NCBI RefSeq assembly: GCF_947503875.1
Contig: NZ_CANNFH010000003.1
Span: forward strand, 310,001-374,000
Length of the DNA: 64,000 nt
Direction of reading: 5' to 3'
Origin: an uncultured Polaribacter sp.
GTDB taxonomy: Bacteria; Bacteroidota; Bacteroidia; Flavobacteriales; Flavobacteriaceae
The notes under the pieces were generated by a model that saw only the letters and a list, made by a program, of their open reading frames with translations, had not been told where the DNA came from and made no database searches. Position numbers and translations under genes: made by a program. Shown piece after piece: positions 34,637 to 44,033 of the stretch (position 1 is the stretch's first letter; each line of letters opens with the position of its first letter).

Positions 34637-36061
34637 TTAATTTTCAAAAAACTCATCTTTAAAACCTATTAAATAAAGTTTTTCTTGTGCTCTAGTTATT
34701 GCAGTATACAACCACCTAAAGTAAGCTTTAGAAACGCCATCTGGCAAATAAGGTTGTTCTACAAAAACGGTTTTCCATTGCCCTCCTTGAGATTTATGAC
34801 AAGTCATAGCGTAAGAAAACTTTACCTGCAAAGCATTAAAATATTTATTTTTTTTAATAGCCAAAAACTGTTTAAACTTAGATTTTTCATGTGCATAATC
34901 TTCTTTTACAGCTTGGTAAAGTTTGTTAGATTCTTCATAAGTTAAAGAAGCACTTTCACTTGTTAAGGTATCTAATAATAAAACCGTTTCAAAAGGATGC
35001 ATTTCTGGGTAATCTATCATTCTTAATTCTACTTCAGCAAATTTAAAACCATAAAGCTCTTTTACAGAAAACAGTTTTAAAACCTCACAAATATCTCCAT
35101 TTGCAATAAAACCAGCTTTAGACGATTCTTTTAGCCAGAAATAATTATTCTTAACAATCATTACAAAATCTCCTGCAGAAATTTCATTTTCTTGACCTCT
35201 AATATTATATCTTATTTGTTGATTGTATTGATTTGCACGCTTATTAGAACGTACAATAAAGGCAGTATCCTCAACGCCGTTATTTTGGTAAGCACTTACT
35301 AAGGCATCTTCAATATCATAGCCATCTTCTAGCCGTTCTATATCTGTAAAATTTACATCAAATTCAAAATTATTATGCGCTTGTTTTAAAAGTAATCTTA
35401 AGGCGGTTGCATTTACTAAAATGCCAGAATCTGCGTGTTGCCTCATTACTTCATCTAACTCAATTTCCATAATTTCTTTATGGTATTCATACTGCAAAGT
35501 GTCTGGTTCTAAAGCAGGACTAACCTCTAGTTTTACTGGCGGTAATTGTGCAGTATCTCCTATAAAAATAAGTTTACAATTTTTACCAGAATATACATAA
35601 GAAATCAAATCATCTAACAAAGATTTTGTGTCAAATAACTGTTGATTTTGTTTTCCATCTGGTATCATAGAAGCTTCATCTACAATAAACATAGTGTTGG
35701 TATGTTTATTTTGTTGCAACACAAAATCTACACTTCCATTTGTTTGCTTTTTGGGAAAATAAATTTTCTTGTGAATTGTAAATGCCGGTCTTTTCGAATA
35801 AATTGCAATAACTTTTGCAGCCCTACCTGTTGGGGCTAATAAAACAGATTTTTTATTAGCTGTCCATAAAGAATTTACAAAAGTACCTATTGTAGTTGTT
35901 TTACCAGTACCTGCATATCCTTTTAATAAAAACAGAGTATCTTTATTTGCGTTAAAGATAAAGTTACTTAATAATTCAAATAAATTATTTTGCTTATCAG
36001 TAGGCGTATGTGGAAATTTTTTTTGTAATTCTACAAAAAAATCTATCGGTTTTTCTATCAT
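34637..36061 (-). CDS. RecD-like superfamily 1 DNA helicase/ATPase
   Basis: 474 residues. SF1 helicase motifs: Walker A LLKGYAGTGKTTTIGTFV (residues about 43-60), motif Ia LLAPTGRAAKVI, Walker B MFIVDEASMIPD, motif III FIGDTAQLPPV, and C-terminal UvrD_C_2-type motifs YAMTCHKSQGGQWKTVF and RWLYTAITRAQEKLYLI. This is the RecD/Dda-like class of 5'-3' helicases. It is shorter than RecD2 and lacks its N-terminal helical domains, and no recB or recC is adjacent, so a stand-alone repair or replication-fork helicase similar to Dda is the likely role. Cytosolic. Confidence 0.88.
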   Translation of the reverse strand: MIEKPIDFFVELQKKFPHTPTDKQNNLFELLSNFIFNANKDTLFLLKGYAGTGKTTTIGTFVNSLWTANKKSVLLAPTGRAAKVIAIYSKRPAFTIHKKIYFPKKQTNGSVDFVLQQNKHTNTMFIVDEASMIPDGKQNQQLFDTKSLLDDLISYVYSGKNCKLIFIGDTAQLPPVKLEVSPALEPDTLQYEYHKEIMEIELDEVMRQHADSGILVNATALRLLLKQAHNNFEFDVNFTDIERLEDGYDIEDALVSAYQNNGVEDTAFIVRSNKRANQYNQQIRYNIRGQENEISAGDFVMIVKNNYFWLKESSKAGFIANGDICEVLKLFSVKELYGFKFAEVELRMIDYPEMHPFETVLLLDTLTSESASLTYEESNKLYQAVKEDYAHEKSKFKQFLAIKKNKYFNALQVKFSYAMTCHKSQGGQWKTVFVEQPYLPDGVSKAYFRWLYTAITRAQEKLYLIGFKDEFFEN

Positions 36062-36128
36062 AAAAAGATTTAAATATCAAAGATACATCGATTTGTAAAT
36101 AAAAGTTTTTATCATTGAAAAAAAATTG

Positions 36129-36136
36129 TAGATTTG
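36129..36136 (+). promoter_or_regulatory. Putative -7 promoter element for the 36166 operon
   Basis: TAGATTTG fits TAnnTTTG, 29 bp before the ATG at 36166. No -33 match at standard spacing. Confidence 0.4.
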
Positions 36137-36165
36137 CGAGTATACTATTAAAATTTAAATAAAAA

Positions 36166-36894
36166 ATGGAATTATTAGGAATGATTTTAGGTGCAGCATT
36201 AGTTGCTGTGCTCTTAGCTATAGTAATAGTTAAATATTTACCTTTAAAATTAAGATGGATAGCCTCTATACTATTGTTGGTCTTAGCTATATTTTTAGGT
36301 TTTAAAATTTATGATGGTATTATGTTGCCAATTAACTTTAATAAAGAAAAAGTTACTAAGTATATACCTGTAGTTAATAATTTAAAAATTATTAGAGATG
36401 CACAAATAAAGCATTACGAAGTGACAGGAACATATACAGAAGACAAAGAAGCCCTAATTCAATTTATAGATTCTGCCCAATTAGCGTTAACAAGAACCCA
36501 AACTGTTATAGAAAAAGTAAGAAAAGGTGGCGGTATTACTGTTGATGTAGAAAAAAGAGTAACAGACACTATTGGATACGAACCTGTAATAAAATATTTT
36601 AAAGACAGAGACTATAAAAACATGTTTAAAGTGCCGGGTACAGATAAAACATTTGAACTGGAGGTATCTTCTGTAGAAAAGGTAACGGATTTAGAAGTGC
36701 CTGTTTTTAGAGCAAGAATACCAAAAGAATATATACTAAAAGACATGAATGTTTCTTTAGTAAAACAAGAATTAGAAGCTTTAGCAACAGATCAAATTAA
36801 AGGAGGATATGTATCTGTTGGTTCTTTAGAAGAAGTTACAACTGGTGGTAATTGGCCACCTTCTTATGACAAAAAAAGTGAAAAAGAAGAATAG
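36166..36894 (+). CDS. Conserved hypothetical membrane-anchored protein
   Basis: 242 residues with two N-terminal transmembrane helices (MILGAALVAVLLAIVIV and WIASILLLVLAIFLGFKI) and a soluble domain after residue 60. The region IPVVNNLKIIRDAQIKHYEV followed by TGTYTEDKEALIQFIDS resembles the pilin-like/pseudopilin layout in which residues after the hydrophobic helix form a repeating short domain, but no prepilin cleavage site is seen. I do not know the family's function. It overlaps DUF3822 by 29 bp and is in one operon with DUF3822 and rsmD. Confidence 0.75.
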   Translation: MELLGMILGAALVAVLLAIVIVKYLPLKLRWIASILLLVLAIFLGFKIYDGIMLPINFNKEKVTKYIPVVNNLKIIRDAQIKHYEVTGTYTEDKEALIQFIDSAQLALTRTQTVIEKVRKGGGITVDVEKRVTDTIGYEPVIKYFKDRDYKNMFKVPGTDKTFELEVSSVEKVTDLEVPVFRARIPKEYILKDMNVSLVKQELEALATDQIKGGYVSVGSLEEVTTGGNWPPSYDKKSEKEE

Positions 36895-37699
36895 TCATAT
36901 CTCTTTTCAGAATTTTAAAGAAAATAAATTATCCATCCAATTTAATTTGGATGGATTTTCTTTTTGTATAACTAACTCTAATACAAAGCAAGATGTTTAT
37001 TTTTGTGAATACACGTTTGAAGACACTCTTAAAACTCCTGAAAACTTATTAGAAAAAATTAAAGAAATCTTTAAAAATGATACGATTTTACAAGAAGATT
37101 TTTCTGAGGTAAACGTCATTCATCAAAACGAACTCTCTAGTATTGTACCAAATGCTTTTTTTAGTGAAGAGAAGCTAACTAGCTACTTAAACTACAACAT
37201 AAAAACCTTTGCAACAGATTTTATTGCTTTTGATGAAATTGCGCAAATAAGCGCTAAAAGCGTTTACATACCTTATGTAAATATTAATAATTATTTATTT
37301 CAGAATTTTGGCGATTTCAATTACCAACATCACAGCACTGTATTATTAGAAAAATACCTTAACCACAATAGTGCTAAAGAGAAGGTAATGTATGTAAATG
37401 TTTCTAAAAATTATTTAGATATTATTGTTTTACAAAACAATACCTTATTATTATCTAATTGTTTTAAGTTTACAACTAAAGAAGATTTTATATACTACAT
37501 ACTTTTTGTAGCAGAGCAATTAAGCTTAGACAACTCCAAATTCTCTTTATATTTTACAGGCCAAATAGCTTTAGAATCTGAGTTATACAAAATAGCCTAT
37601 CAGTATATTAAAAACTGTTACTTTTTAGAGAGTAAAAACGAAATATTTAAGCATTTAGATGCTGCTAACCACAATAATTACATACTGTTAGGTCTATGA
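36866..37699 (+). CDS. DUF3822 family protein
   Basis: 277 residues from ATG 36866; a GTG at 36845 is further inside the upstream gene and less likely. DUF3822 proteins are typical of Bacteroidota and have an actin/hexokinase-like ATPase fold by structure prediction as far as known; here LSIQFNLDGFSFCITNSNTK and TDFIAFDEIAQISAKSVYIP are the recognisable segments. Function unknown. The start overlaps the membrane protein gene and the end overlaps rsmD by 4 bp (ATGA), so translation is probably coupled. The association with rsmD is a recurrent arrangement in the group. Confidence 0.8.
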   Translation: MTKKVKKKNSHISFQNFKENKLSIQFNLDGFSFCITNSNTKQDVYFCEYTFEDTLKTPENLLEKIKEIFKNDTILQEDFSEVNVIHQNELSSIVPNAFFSEEKLTSYLNYNIKTFATDFIAFDEIAQISAKSVYIPYVNINNYLFQNFGDFNYQHHSTVLLEKYLNHNSAKEKVMYVNVSKNYLDIIVLQNNTLLLSNCFKFTTKEDFIYYILFVAEQLSLDNSKFSLYFTGQIALESELYKIAYQYIKNCYFLESKNEIFKHLDAANHNNYILLGL

Positions 37700-38250
37700 G
37701 AATTGTTTCCGGAAAATTAAAATCAAGACGTATTTCTGCGCCAAAAAACTTACCTGTTAGACCCACAACAGATATGGCCAAAGAATCGCTATTTAATATT
37801 TTAAATAATACGTATTATTTTGATGCAATAAATGTGATAGACTTATTTTCTGGTACTGGAAATATAAGTTACGAGTTTGCATCTAGAGGAACAAAATCTA
37901 TTTACGCAATAGATGCTCATTTTGGCTGCATAAAATTTATAAATGAAACCGCTCAAAAATTAGATTTAAACATTAATACTTTTAAAAGCGATGTTTATAA
38001 ATTTCTAGAAAAAACTCCTTTAAAAGCGGATGTTATTTTTGCAGATCCACCTTACAATTTTGAGGCTGCACAATTTTTAAAAATTGTTGATTTAGTTTTT
38101 GAGCGAGAAATACTAAATGACGAAGGTATTTTAATTGTAGAACACTCTAAACACACAGACCTTTCTAATCATGCTAATTATAGTTACAGCAAACGTTATG
38201 GTGGTAATGTATTTAGCTTTTTTGAAGCTACTTTAGAAGAGCAAGACTAA
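37696..38250 (+). CDS. rsmD: 16S rRNA (guanine966-N2)-methyltransferase RsmD
   Basis: 184 residues, normal length. SAM-dependent methyltransferase modifying G966 of 16S rRNA. Visible motifs: N-terminal RIVSGKLKSRRISAPKNLPV followed by RPTTDMAKESLFNIL, the SAM loop VIDLFSGTGNISYEFASRG, and the catalytic motif VIFADPPYNFEA (DPPY, amino-methyltransferase type). The C-terminal LIVEHSK segment is also typical. Start overlaps the DUF3822 stop by 4 bp. Confidence 0.95.
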   Translation: MRIVSGKLKSRRISAPKNLPVRPTTDMAKESLFNILNNTYYFDAINVIDLFSGTGNISYEFASRGTKSIYAIDAHFGCIKFINETAQKLDLNINTFKSDVYKFLEKTPLKADVIFADPPYNFEAAQFLKIVDLVFEREILNDEGILIVEHSKHTDLSNHANYSYSKRYGGNVFSFFEATLEEQD

Positions 38251-38326
38251 ATTTTAGAGTAAGTAAATACATATCTAAACCTAATAATCTTAGGTTAAAA
38301 AACGATTTTAACTTTAAAATTTTTGT

Positions 38327-39280
38327 TTACAATAAAGATTTAATAATATCTCCAATAGAGACGCCCTCTGCCTCTGCTTTATAGTTTTTTACTATTCTGT
38401 GAGACAAAATTGGTATGGCAACGGCTTTTACATCTTCTATGTCTGGAGAATATTTGCCATTAACTGCTGCGTAAGCTTTAGCTGCTAAAATTAAGTTTTG
38501 TGATGCTCTTGGACCTGCACCCCAATCTAAATAACTTTTTACCATTTCTGTAGCCATTTTAGATTTTGGTCTTGTTTTGCCAACCAAACCAACAGCATAC
38601 TCAATTACATTATCTGCAACAGGTATTTTACGTACTAACTTTTGCACGGCTAAAATTTCTTCACCAGAAAAAATAGAAGCTATTTTATTGTTAATAATTG
38701 TTGTAGTGCTTTTTACAACCTGAATCTCTTCTTCAAAAGATGGGTATTCTAAATTTATAGAAAACATAAATCTATCTAACTGTGCCTCTGGTAAAGGATA
38801 GGTACCTTCTTGTTCTATAGGGTTTTGTGTTGCCAATACAAAAAATGGCAAATCTAATTTATAGTGATTACCAGAAACAGTAACAGAACGTTCTTGCATG
38901 GCCTCTAATAAAGCTGCCTGTGTTTTTGGAGGTGTTCTGTTAATTTCATCTGCTAAGATTATATTAGAAAAAATAGGCCCTTTTATAAATTTAAACTGCC
39001 TTTTCTCATCTAAAATTTCACTTCCCAAAATATCTGAGGGCATTAAGTCTGGCGTAAATTGTATTCTTTTAAAATGCAAACCTAAAGCTTCTGAAATTGT
39101 ATTTACCAACAGTGTTTTGGCCAAACCAGGTACTCCAATTAATAAAGAATGTCCACCACAAAAAATAGACAATAAAGTAAAATCTACTGCTTGCTGCTGA
39201 CCAATAATGACTTTACCAATTTCTTTTCTTAATTCTTCAAATTTTTGAACTAAATTATCTACTGCTGTAACGTCTGACAT
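38327..39280 (-). CDS. MoxR-family AAA+ ATPase
   Basis: 317 residues. AAA+ ATPase of the MoxR/RavA branch, thought to act as a chaperone for VWA-domain partners and metal or complex assembly. Motifs: Walker A LLIGVPGLAKTLLVNT, Walker B IILADEINRTPPKTQAALLEAM, sensor 1 FFVLATQNPIEQEGTYPLPE, arginine/ sensor 2 region LDRFMF, and the C-terminal GAGPRASQNLILAAKAYA. No DUF58 or VWA (BatA/BatB) gene is next to it in this window; instead it overlaps the last base of a SurA-type gene and ends the minus-strand SurA operon. Confidence 0.92.
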   Translation of the reverse strand: MSDVTAVDNLVQKFEELRKEIGKVIIGQQQAVDFTLLSIFCGGHSLLIGVPGLAKTLLVNTISEALGLHFKRIQFTPDLMPSDILGSEILDEKRQFKFIKGPIFSNIILADEINRTPPKTQAALLEAMQERSVTVSGNHYKLDLPFFVLATQNPIEQEGTYPLPEAQLDRFMFSINLEYPSFEEEIQVVKSTTTIINNKIASIFSGEEILAVQKLVRKIPVADNVIEYAVGLVGKTRPKSKMATEMVKSYLDWGAGPRASQNLILAAKAYAAVNGKYSPDIEDVKAVAIPILSHRIVKNYKAEAEGVSIGDIIKSLL

Positions 39281-40656
39281 TATTTACTAATTTCTTTTTT
39301 CCAATTTTTATTAAAAGTACACTTAGAAAAATCTGACCCTATCTTTATATAAGTATCTTTAATTTTATTTTTAGACCATTTTTCAATGGTTTCTTCTTTT
39401 TTCTTTGACAAAGCTAATTCCTGAATTTTAACATAGTCGTCAACTAAATCTGCAGTATGCGTATCTGTCTTATCTCTCATGTATAAAATTTTATACATCT
39501 TTTCTCCACTCCTTGTTTCATCATAAAAAACATCAGAAAGCTCTCCCTTTTTTAAATCACTAACTCTTGCATACAAGGCAGGATCCATACCTACTAAATT
39601 AAATCTAGTTTCTCCAGTATACGGATTCATAATTAAACCTGCACTATTTTTTGATTCTTCGTCATCTGAATACTTTTCTACAGCTTCTTCAAAAGTTAAT
39701 TTTCCTGCAGTTATATCTCGCTTAATTTCTTCTACCTTAAACTGTACTTCTCTTAACCTACTTTCCGGAATTTCTGGTTGCATTAAAATATGCGAAACTA
39801 TTCTGGTATTTCCCTTAATTTCGAGTAATTTAATAATATGATAACCAAACATAGATTTAAAAGGTTTAGAAATTTGCCCTTTTTCTAATGCAAAAGAAGT
39901 TTCTTTAAATTCTTTTACCAAACCTGCATCTTTAGTTACTGTAATTTTACCGCCATTTTGTGTTACACCAGGATCTTTAGAATTTATAATTGCTTTAAGT
40001 CTAAAACTTGCACCATCTAAAACCTCTTGCCTAATTTCATTTAATTGGTCTATAATTTTCTTTTTTTCTTGCGGTGTTGGCTTCGCATTCATTACCAAAT
40101 GTGCCATTTCAATTTCTGCAGGAAACTCTGGTAATTCTTCTTTTTCTTTTAATCCATTAAAATACAAACGCACTTCTTCTGGAGTAACATCTATTTTTTC
40201 TGTAATTTTTAACTGCTCTCTCTGTATTAACTGGTTTTCTTTTTGAACTTTAAATAGTTCTGCTCTCAAATCCGTTAAATCATTCATCCCATAAGCGCTA
40301 ATTGCCTTATCTAAACTGCCATATTCACTTACGAAGTACTGTACTGTTTTATCTACTCTTGCATTTATTTCTATATCAGAAACCACAACACTATCTATTA
40401 CTGCATGGTGTGCTAATAATTTTTGTTGCATTAATTCCTCTAACATTTCACAATCAGAAATCGTAATTCTTCCTTCACTTTGTCTTTCCACTTGTAATTT
40501 AAACTTTTCAATATCAGAATCTAAAACAATATTCTTACCTATTACTACTGCTACACCATCTATTTTCACCTTTTGTGCGTTTACTTGCAAAGCAAACAAA
40601 AAAGTAAGGACTAATAGTATTTTAGTAAATTTTAAAGTTGTTGTTTTCTGTGGCAT
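39280..40656 (-). CDS. surA: SurA-like periplasmic peptidyl-prolyl isomerase/chaperone
   Basis: 458 residues. Signal peptide (KFTKILLVLTFLFALQVNAQ). SurA N-terminal chaperone domain follows (VAVVIGKNIVLDSDIEKFKL ... LEELMQQKLLAHHAVIDSVV), then two parvulin domains: residues about 175-275 (AHLVMNAKPTPQEKKKII ... FGYHIIKLLEIKG) and 285-390 (VSHILMQPEIPESRLREV). It escorts outer-membrane proteins. The start codon lies 35 bp inside the upstream lipoprotein gene, and the stop overlaps the moxR start by one base, so the genes form one coupled operon. Confidence 0.92.
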   Translation of the reverse strand: MPQKTTTLKFTKILLVLTFLFALQVNAQKVKIDGVAVVIGKNIVLDSDIEKFKLQVERQSEGRITISDCEMLEELMQQKLLAHHAVIDSVVVSDIEINARVDKTVQYFVSEYGSLDKAISAYGMNDLTDLRAELFKVQKENQLIQREQLKITEKIDVTPEEVRLYFNGLKEKEELPEFPAEIEMAHLVMNAKPTPQEKKKIIDQLNEIRQEVLDGASFRLKAIINSKDPGVTQNGGKITVTKDAGLVKEFKETSFALEKGQISKPFKSMFGYHIIKLLEIKGNTRIVSHILMQPEIPESRLREVQFKVEEIKRDITAGKLTFEEAVEKYSDDEESKNSAGLIMNPYTGETRFNLVGMDPALYARVSDLKKGELSDVFYDETRSGEKMYKILYMRDKTDTHTADLVDDYVKIQELALSKKKEETIEKWSKNKIKDTYIKIGSDFSKCTFNKNWKKEISK

Positions 40657-41467
40657 CTTTAACTATTGTTTTTTCAATTTCTCTTATTAATTCGATTTTA
40701 CGTCTGTGTAAAATCATTTCTTTTATAGTAGGTTTTATATAGGATAATGGGGCAATATCGTTTCTATTTAAAACTTCTTTTACTGCCACCAAATATAAAC
40801 CTAATGAGTCTTGTTTCTCTATGTATTTTGTTTTTTTTAACAGATTGGCTTTTGAAAAAGGGAGTTTTAACAGAATTTTATCCAATTGTGTCCAAACAGA
40901 ATCATTCATTTGATAAATTTTAAAGCTCAGCTGTTGTTTTTCTAACATTTCTGTATCTTCTATTTTATCTGACTTAAAATATGCTATAATTTTCTTTTTA
41001 TCTTTTATAGACTCATCAAAATGAAGATACTTTACCTTAACTAAAACATCATTTAACTTAAAATTTTCATTATTAGAGATATAATAATCTGCTATTTCAG
41101 ATTCTAGAACTACGGTATCTAGCTTTTGCTTAATCAGCTCTTCTTTGTAATAGTTTATTAAAAGGCTTTCTCTATAATCTTGTACTAATTTATTAATATT
41201 ATCTAGTGCCTTAGAGCTATTGTTGGTTTCTGCATTTTTGAGTAATAATTTTTTTACTGCCCAATCATTAATAAAGTTTTTAACTAAAACTAAACTGTCT
41301 TCTTTTGTTATATTGTCTGGTAAAATACCTTTTAAATCTTGTTTAAAAAGTTTTTCTGTATTTACAATAGCAACAATTTCCGATTCATTTACTTGTTTTT
41401 CTTCAACAGCAAAATAATCGCAAGATGCAAGACCAATTAAACAAAAAAGTAAACAAGCTATTCTCAT
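40622..41467 (-). CDS. SurA-N-like lipoprotein without isomerase domain
   Basis: 281 residues. Lipoprotein signal MRIACLLFCLIGLASC (lipid cysteine at 16). The mature part resembles the helical SurA/PrsA N-terminal chaperone domain (IVAIVNTEKLFKQDLKGILP, then NFINDWAVKKLLLKNAE), with a mostly helical remainder. The parvulin hallmarks (H-I-L...FGYHIVK-like strand) are missing, so it should have no proline isomerase activity. Sits between two genuine parvulin-SurA genes in one operon (4-bp and 35-bp overlaps), which suggests a division of labour in outer-membrane protein transport; this is inference. Confidence 0.8.
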   Translation of the reverse strand: MRIACLLFCLIGLASCDYFAVEEKQVNESEIVAIVNTEKLFKQDLKGILPDNITKEDSLVLVKNFINDWAVKKLLLKNAETNNSSKALDNINKLVQDYRESLLINYYKEELIKQKLDTVVLESEIADYYISNNENFKLNDVLVKVKYLHFDESIKDKKKIIAYFKSDKIEDTEMLEKQQLSFKIYQMNDSVWTQLDKILLKLPFSKANLLKKTKYIEKQDSLGLYLVAVKEVLNRNDIAPLSYIKPTIKEMILHRRKIELIREIEKTIVKDATENNNFKIY

Positions 41468-43104
41468 TTCTTATTTTGGTAAAACTTAATTAGTTTCTTC
41501 AGTTGTTTTTTATTAACCTTTATTTTGGCTTTTCTTCTTAAATCTGCAATCCAATTTTCTTCTAAATAGTTCTGGTAATCATTCATTACCTCTCCTTTAA
41601 TCTCACTAAGCTCTGCTGCTTTATAATTTGCTTTATGTTTTGTAAAATAATTTTGTAAACCTAGGGTATCTTTTGTAGACTTTGTCCAGATTTTCTGTTG
41701 CATCAGTTCAAAAAGTAGCAAACCATCTTCATATTCTTTTAACGTATAAGCGTATTCTGGCTCTGTATTTACCAAGTTTTCTTTATAATACTTTAAGATT
41801 TCTTCATCTTTAAAGCTTTCAAATAATAGAAACAAGGGCTTATTTCTTCTATTTTTAATATATTTAATAAATTCTTCTTGTTTAATATTTTTATTATTGA
41901 TGCTTAGCAACGTATTCTGCAGAGAGTCCTTAGTTATACCTCTTATATTTTTATTTTCTAAAATTTGTTTTGCTTCTTCATATTCTACAATATTGTACTT
42001 CGCTTTTAACTTATTAATCACTGCCTTTTCAGACATTTGCATTCTAGAACTTCTTTTAATTCTTGCTCTTAATTCTTTTTTTAATTCATTAAAAGGTTTT
42101 ACTGGATGTTTTTTAATTAGCTTAACAATATGCCAGCCAAAACGCGTTTTAAATGGTTTAGAATACGTACCCTCTTCTTGTAAACCAAAAGCGGCATCTT
42201 CAAAAGGCTTAACCATTCTGCCTATGCCAAATTTACCTAATTTACCACCAGCACTTTTAGAACCTCTATCTTCTGAATATTGCTTAGCTAATTCTTCAAA
42301 ATTATTGCTTACAATTAGTTTATTATAAACCTCATCTATTTTGCTTTTTCCAACAGATGTTGTGTCTAAAATTAAAATATGTGCAGCTTCAACTTCTCCT
42401 TTACTCGGTTTTATATCATCTACTTTAACAATATGATAGCCAAATTGAGTTCTAAATGGCATAGAAATATTACCAATTTCTGTGCCATAAGCGGCATCTT
42501 CAAAAGGTGCAACCATATTAAAAGCAGAAAAATACCCCAAGTTACCACCATTACCTGGCCTTCCTGTTCTAGGGTTGTCTTTAGCAGAATTATCTTCTGA
42601 GCTTGTTTTTGCAACTTGCTCAAAATCTTCTCCGTTAACAATTCTATTTCTAATGCCAATAATTTTATTATATGCTATTAAAGTGTCTTTAGGAGTAGCA
42701 TTATTATTAATTCTAATTAAAATATGCTTTGCTTTAATTTGATTTTTTGTTCTAAAATAAGCATCTTTTAATAAGCCATCAATAAAAGTAGTGTCTTTTA
42801 AATAAGGTGCAGAAAGCTGATTTTTGTATGTTTCTATTTCTCTTTTGTAAGAAGGTAACGTATCTAATTTATTGCGATATGCTTCTTTAACTTTTAATTT
42901 ATAATTTATGTATAAATCTAAATTTTTAGTAACATCTTTTGCTTCATCATTATCTATAGCATCTAAGTTTTTCTCGTAAATACGTTTAAAATCTGCTACA
43001 GAAGTTTTTTCTTTATTTATAGTAACTAACGTTTTCGCTTTTTTTTGTGCGAAAACACTAGAACTGATTAATACAATACAAATTGCTAAAATTCTAATTC
43101 TCAT
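41464..43104 (-). CDS. Periplasmic parvulin-type peptidyl-prolyl isomerase
   Basis: 546 residues with a signal peptide (RILAICIVLISSSVFAQ). After a helical SurA-like N-terminal region (TLVTINKEKTSVADFKRIYE), two parvulin domains are seen: about residues 120-230 (KAKHILIRINNNATPKDTLI ... FGYHIVKVDDIKPSKG) and 235-335 (VEAAHILILDTTSVG ... FGWHIVKLIKKHP). The C-terminal 200 residues are helical and basic. Role: folding or chaperoning of outer-membrane proteins. First of three SurA-like genes; follows DUF493 by 10 bp and overlaps the next gene by 4 bp. Confidence 0.92.
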   Translation of the reverse strand: MRIRILAICIVLISSSVFAQKKAKTLVTINKEKTSVADFKRIYEKNLDAIDNDEAKDVTKNLDLYINYKLKVKEAYRNKLDTLPSYKREIETYKNQLSAPYLKDTTFIDGLLKDAYFRTKNQIKAKHILIRINNNATPKDTLIAYNKIIGIRNRIVNGEDFEQVAKTSSEDNSAKDNPRTGRPGNGGNLGYFSAFNMVAPFEDAAYGTEIGNISMPFRTQFGYHIVKVDDIKPSKGEVEAAHILILDTTSVGKSKIDEVYNKLIVSNNFEELAKQYSEDRGSKSAGGKLGKFGIGRMVKPFEDAAFGLQEEGTYSKPFKTRFGWHIVKLIKKHPVKPFNELKKELRARIKRSSRMQMSEKAVINKLKAKYNIVEYEEAKQILENKNIRGITKDSLQNTLLSINNKNIKQEEFIKYIKNRRNKPLFLLFESFKDEEILKYYKENLVNTEPEYAYTLKEYEDGLLLFELMQQKIWTKSTKDTLGLQNYFTKHKANYKAAELSEIKGEVMNDYQNYLEENWIADLRRKAKIKVNKKQLKKLIKFYQNKK

Positions 43105-43114
43105 AATTTAATGC

Positions 43115-43396
43115 CTATAATGATATAATACCTTCTATTTTTTCTGCGCTTTTATAATATTCAATTATTTCTTCTGAATCTTTTACCTTTAAAAGTACAG
43201 AAACACTAATATATTTACCTGTTTTAGATTGTTTGGTATTTATAACTGCGCCAGTATTGTTAAATAAATCTTCTACTTCTGCAACTTGATTTTTAGTAGT
43301 TGGCACTATAAATTTATACAAATAATCTGCAGGAAATTCTGTGGTATCCTCTAATTGCCCCTTTAACTTGGCATAAAATTCGGCTTTATTACTCAT
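43115..43396 (-). CDS. DUF493 (YbeD-like) family protein
   Basis: 93 residues, a small ACT-like alpha/beta protein. The family pattern is seen in LEDTTEFPADYLYKFIVPTT, with the middle SKTGKYISVSVLLKVKDSEE and final EIIEYYKSAEKIEGIISL. Molecular function is not established; E. coli YbeD is a regulatory-type ACT-fold protein. Located 10 bp upstream of the parvulin gene and in the same orientation, so it likely heads the SurA operon. Confidence 0.88.
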   Translation of the reverse strand: MSNKAEFYAKLKGQLEDTTEFPADYLYKFIVPTTKNQVAEVEDLFNNTGAVINTKQSKTGKYISVSVLLKVKDSEEIIEYYKSAEKIEGIISL

Positions 43397-43481
43397 ATTT
43401 TTTGTTAAAAATTTGTAAACTATTTTTAAGGTTGCAATCTACAAAATTACATTAAAAATTAGGTTTATAAAGGGAATGAAT

Positions 43482-43489
43482 TATTTTTG
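43482..43489 (+). promoter_or_regulatory. Putative -7 promoter element for the AAA_28 gene
   Basis: TATTTTTG fits TAnnTTTG and lies 4 bp before the ATG at 43494 but downstream of an alternative ATG at 43476, which argues for the shorter protein and a leaderless or near-leaderless transcript. Confidence 0.4.
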
Positions 43490-43493
43490 TACA

Positions 43494-44033
43494 ATGCAAA
43501 AAAAAATTGTGCTTATTGGAGGTCCAGGAACTGGAAAAACTACTGTTTTAAATACGTTAAAAGAACGTGGCTTTTTTTGTTTTGAAGAAGTGTCTAGAGA
43601 TGTTATTATCGAGGCTAAGCAAAAAGGAATAGATCAACTTTTTTTAACAGAACCTTTATTATTTAGTAAAATGCTTTTAGAAGGTAGAGAAAAGCAATAC
43701 AAAAAAGCGGTAGAAACAAAAACTGAAATTGTTTTTTTTGATAGAGGTTTACCAGATGTGCACGCTTATATGGATTATTTTAAAACCGAATATCCAGATT
43801 ATTTTGTAGAAAAAAGTAAGCAATTTAAGTACACAAAAATATTTCATTTCAAACCCTGGAAAGAAATTCATACCACAGATAATGAACGCTACGAAACCTT
43901 TGAAGAAGCTGTAAAAATTGACTGTTATTTGGTAAATACTTACAAAAAGTTAGGTTACGAATTAATTACGGTTCCTTTTGGTAAAGTCTCTGAAAGGTGC
44001 GACTTTATTATAAATGCGCTTTCTATTAATTAA
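43494..44033 (+). CDS. AAA_28-family ATP-binding (kinase-like) protein
   Basis: 179 residues from ATG 43494 (six residues shorter than the ATG at 43476, which precedes the probable promoter box). P-loop IVLIGGPGTGKTTVLNTLKE at the N-terminus, a RGLPDVHAYMDYF segment after the Walker B-like TEIVFFDRG, and a late FGKVSERCDFII. This is the AAA_28/NadR-like domain, a P-loop nucleotide or small-molecule kinase fold with unknown substrate. It overlaps recQ by one base (TAATG) and recQ overlaps fmt the same way, so the three are coupled. Confidence 0.82.
   Translation: MQKKIVLIGGPGTGKTTVLNTLKERGFFCFEEVSRDVIIEAKQKGIDQLFLTEPLLFSKMLLEGREKQYKKAVETKTEIVFFDRGLPDVHAYMDYFKTEYPDYFVEKSKQFKYTKIFHFKPWKEIHTTDNERYETFEEAVKIDCYLVNTYKKLGYELITVPFGKVSERCDFIINALSIN

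Noticed and set aside
38278..38296. Hairpin AACCTAA / TTAGGTT between rsmD and moxR
   Set aside because: Short stem with no T run on either strand in the right place; not a convincing terminator.
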